From the NCBI GenBank assembly GCA_011109175.1, contig RDEW01000032.1:403334-467333 (forward strand): a stretch of 64,000 nucleotides of DNA. Direction: 5' to 3'. Source of the DNA: Dicyema japonicum. Its lineage: Eukaryota > Dicyemida > Rhombozoa > Dicyemidae. The notes beneath the pieces are model-generated. The model saw nothing but the letters and a program-made list of their open reading frames with translations, ran no database searches and was not told where the DNA came from. Below, piece by piece: positions 57,020-64,000 of the stretch. The position numbers were made by a program, and so were the translations under genes. Numbering within the stretch: the first letter of the stretch is position 1; the number at the start of each line of letters is the position of its first letter.

Positions 57020-59653
57020 TTAATCAAGCCTCCCTTGTGCCGTATTTCTAGCCATCCTCTCTATCAGCCTTTTCCAGGACCCTCTACTTCGTGCCAGTTC
57101 CCTTAAGGTATCTAGGTCGTCTGCGGAAGTGAGCTTCAGTCCCACAGCCGACAGGTCTCCATTCAAAATAGTTGGGAGTGTGACTCTTGGTCTTCCACGG
57201 AAACCGGCTCCCGTATGCATTAGGTAGTTTTCCATGGCGATATTCGCGGGTACTTGAGCATTTAGACGTAAGATATGTCCAAAGAGACTCCATCTTGATC
57301 TGAAGATCTCCTCGGATAGTATACCAGATTTGCACTTCGAGTAGAGGTCATTGTTTGAGATCTTCTTAGGCCACTTGATCTTGATTACTGATTTCAATTG
57401 TGTCCTGTGGAAAGCGTCAAGACGGTCCATCTCTTGTTTAGAGATTCCCCAAGTGCCTGAATTGTAGGTCAGGACGGGGATGACAAAAGCCTTATATATT
57501 CTGAGTTTGGTGTTTAATCCCATCCTCTTCTTATGACCCCACATATTCGATACTTTCTTTAGTGCACACATTGCGAGGATTTTCCTCCGAGAAACATCTT
57601 CTGAGTCCCCGAGAAGCGAACCCACCTTCTTTTGCTTTCTCCAAGACTCGTCCGATCTTCGATCATTGCGTGTAAGTGTTGTGAACTCTGTTTTATCGGT
57701 GTTAACGGTTAAGAACCATTTCGAGAATACGTGTGGAAGAACGTTAAGCATGTGTTGAAGTACTTGAATATCCTCAGAAACAAAGTCCAGGTCGTCCGCG
57801 TAGATTATCTCGTTATAATTGTTGCCAACCAGGGGTCTGAACTCTCTTAGTGCGGCCTCAAGGTAGACAATAAAGAGGACCGGGGATAGTGAGTCCCCCT
57901 GTGGAACTCCACGTGAGGTCGAAAAAAAGTTAGAGGTAGAGTCACCAATTTTGACGGCAAGTTGAGTGTTCCGCATGAGTAAGTGTATTATTTTGACATC
58001 GTCAGGCAGTAGAAAACTCTCCAACACTTCCATAAGTTTTCCACGGTCCACCGAGTCGAACGCACGGGACATGTCGATACCAAGTATCTCAATAGATTTT
58101 TTGTATTTTTGGCACAGGGCACAATACCACCTGTGCCCCCATACCACGTCAGCCGTGGACCTGCCCGTCCGGAATCCACTTTGGCCGTCCGAAAGAAATA
58201 TGTTCACCCTCTCCTTTATTCGGTTTAAAGCAATGAGGGATAATGTTTTTCGTATGGAGGTTAGGAGTATAATAGGTCTGAAGTTGTGAGGGGGGCCTTT
58301 ACTTTTTCCCGGTTTTTGTAGTGGAATTAGCCACCCTTTTCCCAGTTCCAGTTCATCTGCACCCTCGAGAGACCGGTTGAAAATGTTAGTAATCATTTCA
58401 ATTAGCTCCTCCGGGCCGTATTGTAAAAGTTCTGCAGTAATGAAGTCTGGTCCGGCAGATCTTCCGGTATTTAATTTTTTAATAGCTTGTTGAGTTTCGG
58501 ATATGGTAATAGGGCTAGTTAGAGTGTACTTGTAAGACTTCCGAGATTTCATTGCTTGGTCAGCCGCGTCCTGTTTGTTGAACATAAGGTCAAAATGGGA
58601 TGCCAGAACGTTTGCTTTGTTAATGGTCCCGATAACGTCGTGACCAAGGTTGTCATGGACAGTTAACGAAATTGGACAGTTTTCTCTGCTAAGAAGCCGG
58701 ATTGCTTTGAACATTCTTGGTCCGTTCTTGTACTTTAATATGTCTGAGATTTTCTCCTCAGCTTCATTTTTGGCAAGGAATCTTTGTATTTGTTTGATCT
58801 TCGTTAAGACTCTCCCTCTCTGGGTGCGCAGTACTTTGATATCTTCCGGAGCGTTTGTGTTTTCCATCCGGAGTCTGAGCTCTTTCTGTGTTACAGAGAG
58901 TTGTCCGATATCCGGATTACATTGTTTGTGACGAGATTTGGTGATGTGACCAAGCACACTAAAGGCTGTGTTTTGGATAGCAACCACTATTTCATCCCAT
59001 AAGCTGTTTGTCGGCTGATTTTGGTTAATACTGTTGATGCTATCTCTCAGAACTGCACTATAACGACATTTGGTGGATTCTTCGTAGCGTAACCTCTCAG
59101 TGTCGAAACGTACTGAGGTAAGGCCTTTGTGTTTCCCGTGTATTCCATGGATTCTTTTAAGTACTAGCCGGGCGACCACAAGTTTATGATCGCTACTTGT
59201 TTCAAGTCCACCGTAAGATCTCGAGTCCTGTAGGAGGGCCTTCTGATGTTGCTTGCAGATAATATAGTCGATCTGATTGTATATATTGACTGTGTTTCCA
59301 GATTTGCCTTTTCTGGTACCAACCCACGTGGTCCTGTGTCTTGCCGGGTGCTTGAAACAAGTGTTGCATATGAGTAGGTTGAATGCCGTGCAAAATTGTA
59401 TTAATGCCTCTCCGGGGATGTTACGGCGGTTTCTACCGTGGGATCCAATACACGTTTCACCAGGTCTTGCTTTTCCGGCCCTGGCGTTCCAGTCCCCGGC
59501 GAAAAAAGAAAGTAAGAGGATGAAAGTGAGTTGTACACACTTGTGAGAGTAGAGTAAAACGTATCCAGTTCTTCGATATTCGTTGATACACGTGCTCCGG
59601 TTGGGGCATATACATTTATGATGGAGATCACTGAGTTGAGTTTGTTTCCGCAT
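57020..59653 (-). CDS. LINE ORF: endonuclease C-terminal part + reverse transcriptase
   Basis: A continuous frame of 877 codons; the biologically relevant part starts near residue 45, where it joins the endonuclease frame. Motifs: GDWNARAG (53-60), IDYI (about 128-131), SSDHKLV (153-159, endonuclease histidine); then GWLIPLQKPGK, GFRTGRST, IDMSRAFDSVDR (catalytic D527 and D533 region), GVPQGDSLSP (from 582) and YADDLDF (618-624, catalytic YADD). The C-terminus carries RSRWSLFGHILR and FRGRPRVTLPTIL. All RT catalytic residues are present, so this was active recently. It nicks target DNA and reverse-transcribes its own RNA from the nick. The clade label RTE-like comes from motif style and the 3' microsatellite. 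Confidence 0.9.
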   Translation of the reverse strand: MRKQTQLSDLHHKCICPNRSTCINEYRRTGYVLLYSHKCVQLTFILLLSFFAGDWNARAGKARPGETCIGSHGRNRRNIPGEALIQFCTAFNLLICNTCFKHPARHRTTWVGTRKGKSGNTVNIYNQIDYIICKQHQKALLQDSRSYGGLETSSDHKLVVARLVLKRIHGIHGKHKGLTSVRFDTERLRYEESTKCRYSAVLRDSINSINQNQPTNSLWDEIVVAIQNTAFSVLGHITKSRHKQCNPDIGQLSVTQKELRLRMENTNAPEDIKVLRTQRGRVLTKIKQIQRFLAKNEAEEKISDILKYKNGPRMFKAIRLLSRENCPISLTVHDNLGHDVIGTINKANVLASHFDLMFNKQDAADQAMKSRKSYKYTLTSPITISETQQAIKKLNTGRSAGPDFITAELLQYGPEELIEMITNIFNRSLEGADELELGKGWLIPLQKPGKSKGPPHNFRPIILLTSIRKTLSLIALNRIKERVNIFLSDGQSGFRTGRSTADVVWGHRWYCALCQKYKKSIEILGIDMSRAFDSVDRGKLMEVLESFLLPDDVKIIHLLMRNTQLAVKIGDSTSNFFSTSRGVPQGDSLSPVLFIVYLEAALREFRPLVGNNYNEIIYADDLDFVSEDIQVLQHMLNVLPHVFSKWFLTVNTDKTEFTTLTRNDRRSDESWRKQKKVGSLLGDSEDVSRRKILAMCALKKVSNMWGHKKRMGLNTKLRIYKAFVIPVLTYNSGTWGISKQEMDRLDAFHRTQLKSVIKIKWPKKISNNDLYSKCKSGILSEEIFRSRWSLFGHILRLNAQVPANIAMENYLMHTGAGFRGRPRVTLPTILNGDLSAVGLKLTSADDLDTLRELARSRGSWKRLIERMARNTAQGRLD

Positions 59654-59961
59654 TTGATTTGTAACACCGCGACACGGTCAGATACTGCCCATACTCTTGA
59701 GACACAGTGAAACAAGTGCCGATGAACAGCAAATCCGAGCCCATAGTGCCTGCAGTCTGGTGTGAGGGTCAAAAGGTAAAAATTCTGAAACAGTTCTGCA
59801 GATTGTTCGGTTATTTTCGTCTCTTGCAAACAACAGACAGAGATGTTGTATTTACTCAGATCACGCGCCAATTGTTGTTTCTTGTAGCACTGATTGAGGC
59901 CTCGGCAGTTGAGGGATCCAAGAGTGAGGGGAGAAACTGGTAAGCAATACGAAGAAGACAT
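59515..59961 (-). CDS. LINE ORF: endonuclease N-terminal part
   Basis: Starts at ATG 59,959-59,961 (MSSSYCLPVSP). APE-type endonuclease motifs: LGSLNCRGL, CCLQETKI (catalytic E), HYGLGFAVHR, ISIINVYAPTG. After SSYFLF the homologous reading moves to the frame of the RT ORF (AGDWNARAG). The break lies at a T6 run near 59,510, where one added T would rejoin the frames. This is either a true 1-nt deletion or a base-calling error; otherwise the endonuclease is complete across the two frames. The open frame continues without homology to 59,401. Confidence 0.85.
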
Positions 59962-60184
59962 AGTGCAAGTAGAGGGACGTCACCACCTCAACCAAAAAAA
60001 AAAGGTTGAAAGGTAAACATTATAATTTTTATTTATTTATTTTATTCTATATACACTTAATATATTAAAAAATAAATAAATATTTTGATTTTTAAACAAT
60101 TATATTTAAATAAATAAAAAATAAAGAAAATTAATGGTTAGTACTGGCGAAGCTTTGACGAGGACATTTGAAACGAGAATTGAT

Positions 60185-60960
60185 ACCCTCAAGTAGATTC
60201 ATTACCCGATTTTGTTTATTATTTATCTGGGGCAGCTCTACGAGACTTGAAGCCTCAAATCGGAGAAAGAACGAGCATAATAGCATATACGGATGACGAA
60301 GACTTTATTTCGATTAACAAAGAAGGGTTAATTGGACTTTTAGAGAAAATGCCTGATAAAATGGCTGAATGGTCATTAAAAGTAAACACAAACAAAACCG
60401 AAATCACGGAGCTAAAAAGTGAGAAAAGGACCGAGGAGCAATGGCGCAGATCAAAAAACTATGACCCTTCGCTCGGTGACACCAAAATATAACACGAAGG
60501 AAGACAATAACTAACGTCACTTTCAACAAAATGAAGAAAACCTGGTTTCTGCACCCTAAAACTCGAATGAGACTATGCAATGCTCTAGTGAGGCCAACCT
60601 TATTATATAATGAAAGTACATGGACATGTAAAAGCAGGAACTCGAAAAGTTGAATTCTATTCACAGAAATCATCTCCGAGCACTCCTTTCTTGGCAAAAC
60701 TTTTTCAAACTGGTGTCCGAAATCATATACAAGAGAACAGAAACTGAGCCGATATCATGTGATATTACTGATTCAAGATGGAGGCTGTTTGGACACATAC
60801 TCCGCCACGATATGGGGACCTCTGCCAACATAGCAATGGAGGAATATTTTATCTTAGAGGCTTCGTGTTTCCGCGGCCGGCAGGGGACAACACTGCCGTG
60901 ATCCTAGATGAAGATCTCAGGAGTAAGGAAAGTGCCTTAAAGATGGGGATGATCTAGATA
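60185..60960 (+). pseudogene. RTE-like LINE relic, opposite strand
   Basis: The plus strand reads YPQVDSLPDFVYYLSGAALR (GVPQGDSLSP region, degraded), IIAYTDDEDFISI (YTDD for YADD) and MAEWSLKVNTNKTEIT. After shifts it reads ALVRPTLLYNESTWTCK, LNSIHRNHLRALLSW and DSRWRLFGHILRHDMGTSAN, matching the C-terminal half of the 57-60-kb LINE. It is 5'-truncated, lies head-to-head with the intact copy, and is too diverged to be a recent duplicate. Motif A is absent, and YTDD plus frameshifts rule out activity. Confidence 0.8.
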
Positions 60961-61589
60961 TGCTACGAAACATGGAAACGGATCGAAAAAGATGGGCGAT
61001 GTAATTAGATTGTTAACTTTTCGTATTGCACATGCTTTGTCATGATCTTGGCATCGCACGTGCCTATAATAAAGAAAATTTATTGATAACGCCTTAATAT
61101 TAGTTTGTTAATAATTTTGATTAGGTATTGCACATCTTTCGTACTGCTTTAAACTATTAGATGTAGCATTCATGTTTTCATTCAATGTTGTAATTATTTG
61201 ATGAAGAAATGGAATTTGTTCACAGTTCAAGCCTACTGTAGGTTTCATTAAGTTCTTGGATTGGTCCAATGTTACATAGTAAGTATATGATTATTATATT
61301 CATTACTACACACACTCTCCATATTCAGTTTGATGCGATTAACATGAATTTAATAAATCTGTAGATTTGCTTCCATCGTGAATATTCTGACTTAAGTGAA
61401 CGGAGCTCACTCTCGCATGCTTGAAATATACTCAAAGTTACCTTGTGAGCTTGTGAGTATGTAAATTTGTGTTAACTATGAGTGAAACCAAGGTTATAAA
61501 TAAAGTCAACATCAATCCGCCAAGGTACGAGTTCTTATACATCGAACGCAACGTGTAAGCATATTTCAAAAATGTAGTCCGTTCGGAAT

Positions 61590-61745
61590 ATCAAAAAATG
61601 ATTTTAAAAAGTTTCATAAGTCCTGATAGCTCCGAGTTCGAATCTCGTTGCTGAACACTTTGAATGTGTTCCACACATCTACGATGTTTTGGGTATAACG
61701 AGTGAATGCTTCACTGCCAATCTGATCGTCTGTAAAGGATTCACA
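61590..61745 (+). mobile_element. tRNA-derived SINE copy 4
   Basis: CTCCGAGTTCGAATCTCGTT (B box), then cacatctacgatgttttggg and tataacgagtgaatgcttca, parallels the 29.7-kb SINE in the same order. The head is degraded and the 3' end lacks a clear poly(A). Confidence 0.65.
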
Positions 61746-62154
61746 CGCAACAACAAAAAAGTTGTTAAAGAACAGTTTCTTGCCTTCAACGATCAGTTAA
61801 TCTAACTTTATTGCTTCCATCATAAAAAAGCAGGGATCACTTAATCGGATGTGGTGGATCTTGACTTTACATCGTATTTTATAAATTTTGAGAAAGTTTG
61901 TTCATTTTTTAAGAATAACTTAAGAAAATTCAATTTTCACTAAATTGATTTACTAAAATGTTATCATTTTGTGAAAGTAAATTTCGATATCTTCTAACCT
62001 AGCAACATGTTTCTTATTGCCACAAGCCTTACTTTAATATCAATCATTTTTATTTCACGATTATGTGCATAAAATTTTCCTTATATTTACAAAAAATCAA
62101 TACTGAACACTCTTATACAGCCAATAATAATAACATCAGAGACCACAGTTGCAT

Positions 62155-62280
62155 CAAACTAACTAATCATGTGATCCCAGAACGCCCTATCAGAGATCTC
62201 AACTTGGCCCGATGCTTTTCTTTCGAACCCCACACAAACACGTATCTGCCCGAATGACTGGATCTTTGTAGTCACGAGGC
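62155..62280 (+). repeat. GTGATCCCAG-family repeat copy 4
   Basis: aactaactaatcatgtgatcccag followed by a body shared with 56,455-56,590. It links the two groups of repeat sequences into one family. Confidence 0.6.
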
Positions 62281-62384
62281 ACGCTCAACGGTTCACACAT
62301 CAATTTTATATATCAATTAATTAATTTATTAATATTTTTAATATTTTTTATGAATCGACTTCATCAAATGTGAATGGAGTTGAT

Positions 62385-62960
62385 GTATGTGTCGAACACC
62401 ACTTCCGTTGTGGAGGGATCGTCGATGACAAAGGCTGCATCCGCTTTTGTGCAAAAGGAGTGCGGCAGAGCAACCCCACTACGCTGCTATGAATAACATT
62501 ATCATGTGTGCTTCAACACTGCCGGAAATCCTGCAGTGTTGGAGCCCGTGGGATTGGGACCTCGAAGACGGGAAAGACCGGATGGGCTAACAATCTTTCT
62601 TTCTTTGGAGGAAAATCGCTAGTATGGACTGCTTTGTGTGAATTCTATTCAAACTCGATGACACTCACTTCGGTGCAATCTGCGTGGATCGGCGCAGATC
62701 TTGCTGAGACAATCAAAATTAAAAATATGTGAAATTAGAGATCGCTTTTGTTTGTACCGGTTGGCAATTGAAACGTCTGGTGTCGTGGGAAGCATCACAG
62801 CTTCTTTCATGAAGGAGAAGACGGGAGAAATTGAGTATCGTAGAAAACGTGGGAAGCGATTTGGTCGAGGCAACGAATTGGGATTGCAGTTGTCCGAGGA
62901 AACGCTTCTCCGTAATGTCAGCAGCGCTCTTCCCTGCTATTGTTAATAAATTTTTATGAT
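62385..62960 (+). pseudogene. Endonuclease-domain retroelement relic E2
   Basis: The plus strand reads VCVEHHFRCGGIVDDKGC (zinc knuckle), VRQSNPTT in place of GRxARH, NPAVLEPVGLGPRRRERPDG in shifted frames near 62,530-62,590, VWTAL (WDAAC region) and VAIETSGVVGSITASFMKE near 62,765. It ends RGNELGLQLSEETL. It covers the full domain, with first-domain cysteines retained but the RH and WD motifs altered. Far from the 11-20-kb cluster, it shows the family is dispersed. Confidence 0.68.
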
Positions 62961-63074
62961 CTTTAGGGAACTGGGGTTCGATTCGACGTCCCCACACAAG
63001 ACAGTCCGTCCTTGTCAGTCCATCCTTGTAGGATAGGGACAGTGTAACTCTTTCTTTAAAATGTCTCCTGTTCA

Positions 63075-63165
63075 GTGAGTTACGTAACATTAACCAACCA
63101 CCCACGCTCGTCCCGGCGGACCCAGGTCCCAAATTGTCGGTCTGGGATCACTTAGTTATTAACTT
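63075..63165 (-). repeat. GTGATCCCAG-family repeat copy 5, inverted
   Basis: The minus strand reads AGTTAATAACTAAGTGATCCC, then AGACCGACAATTTGGGACC, with the same lead and core as the other copies. Confidence 0.5.
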
Positions 63166-64000
63166 TATTCTTTTAACCGGTGATCTGGGACAATAATAAT
63201 AATGTTAATATAATTGAGTTTACTTGTAAAAATCACTGTGTAATAAAAATATTAATTTTTAAACAATAAACACACATTCTTCAATAATTTCTTAAAGCAT
63301 CCTTCGTAAAACATACACGATAAAAAACTAAAAACTGTCTCTTTCTTCTACCTGCATGTATGCAAACCTATCCACGAGAAATGATTTAATGAAGACAGAT
63401 TCTAGCAGTGGATTTTTGCTGAGTAATAATTACCACCCTTGCTATTTTCATCTTGTGATCATCGAGGGACCCAAGTTTACGAGAAAGTGTCTGCGCTTGT
63501 CCTACACAAGGAAGTCTATGGAGAATGGATGTCTGGGAAGATCGTTCTTTTCAAATTCTGCCACGGATGAACATGGAGACTTAACAAAAGAAGAGAATTA
63601 GTTCGAGAAATTGAACCGACACACATTTTATTCACTTCATACTGTCGTATGTATAGAAGAACTTGGATTTTTGATAATACCTGTAAAAATTCTGATTCAG
63701 TTAATGAAGTTACGTACGACAGTTTTGCTGATGTGGTCTCGTATTCGAAGCAAGTTTTCATTAAAGGCCTCTATTATATGAACGTTGTGCCTGCACTTGG
63801 TTCGAAAAACCGCCTTAAATTTGAAGACTCTATTGCGACCCTACCAGCAATTTGTAGAGTATGTCGCTGTTGTTTACGAATTAGCGGAATCTGAGACTAT
63901 GTTCCACAACTCATCTCCTTTTTTTCGAACAACTATTTTTACGCTGTATACACACACTAAATGTCAGATTTTACTTATGCGAAGCTACGACTGTAAATGT
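63166..64000. other. No recognised gene to window end
   Basis: Plus-strand frames at 63,356-63,601 and 63,649-63,894 (81 codons each) are anonymous. AT-rich to 63,310, mixed thereafter. Confidence 0.4.

Larger units (their letters stand above)
56971..59995 (-). mobile_element. Near-complete RTE-like LINE
   Basis: From 5' to 3' on the minus strand: a leader with a T-run and GGTTGAGGTGGTGACGTCCC, the endonuclease frame from ATG 59,961, the RT frame to 57,020, and a short 3' end finishing in an (ATT/TAA)n microsatellite at 56,971-56,994. Terminal short tandem repeats instead of poly(A) are typical of RTE/CR1-type elements. Total about 3 kb. Relics of the same lineage lie at 20.6-21.3, 26.8, 30.3, 32.0, 41.3 and 60.2-61.0 kb. 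No target-site duplication was identified with confidence. Confidence 0.85.

Noticed and set aside
1-64000. CRISPR arrays, bacterial operons, rRNA genes
   Set aside because: No regularly spaced short repeats with unique spacers, no ribosome-binding-site-led gene clusters, and no rRNA signature were seen. The tandem repeats present have no unique spacers.

Overview
This window is AT-rich eukaryotic DNA made almost entirely of decayed repeats. Nothing resembles a bacterial operon. The largest intact coding stretch belongs to a retrotransposon, and most recognisable protein similarity is to reverse transcriptases, endonucleases and hAT transposases broken by frameshifts. The only clean, apparently single-copy frame with an ATG start is a 252-residue leucine-rich-repeat-like protein (4046-4804, minus), in the style of microsporidian LRR proteins. 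The SINEs, hAT ends and LINEs would equally fit an AT-rich invertebrate, so the taxon is left open.

Layout. 218-2172 is a 102-bp minisatellite. 2.8-4.8 kb holds the LRR-like gene and a broken relative. 6.7-8.5 kb is a 1.75-kb block with a second copy at 42.1-43.8 kb. 8.5-10.9 kb is a broken Jockey-like LINE. 10.9-20.3 kb carries at least six relics of a retroelement whose C-terminal domain has a zinc-knuckle and restriction-endonuclease-like motifs; one (19.54-20.30 kb) is an almost pristine insertion with poly(A), target-site duplication and an inverted 5' part. 20.6-21.4 kb is an RTE-like LINE relic. 26-33 kb holds more LINE debris, a full-length tRNA-derived SINE and a 1.1-kb duplication. 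34.5-34.9 kb is a broken RuvB-like helicase (RuvBL1/Pontin) gene. tRNA-Asn-like and tRNA-Val-like remnants lie at 38.6 and 41.1 kb. 56.97-60.0 kb is the best-preserved LINE: endonuclease plus reverse transcriptase of about 975 codons with a single frameshift. A diverged relative, a SINE and another relic of the endonuclease-domain element follow to 63 kb.

The most unexpected segment is 49.79-51.75 kb (minus). It encodes recognisable TOG-domain blocks of an XMAP215/ch-TOG/Stu2 microtubule polymerase, but only if TAA and TAG are read as glutamine and seven GT...AG introns of 17-24 nt are removed. Those are ciliate features. The segment sits between two hAT transposon ends of different families, so it is either transferred DNA, a contaminating or chimeric join, or evidence that the source organism is not what the rest of the window suggests.
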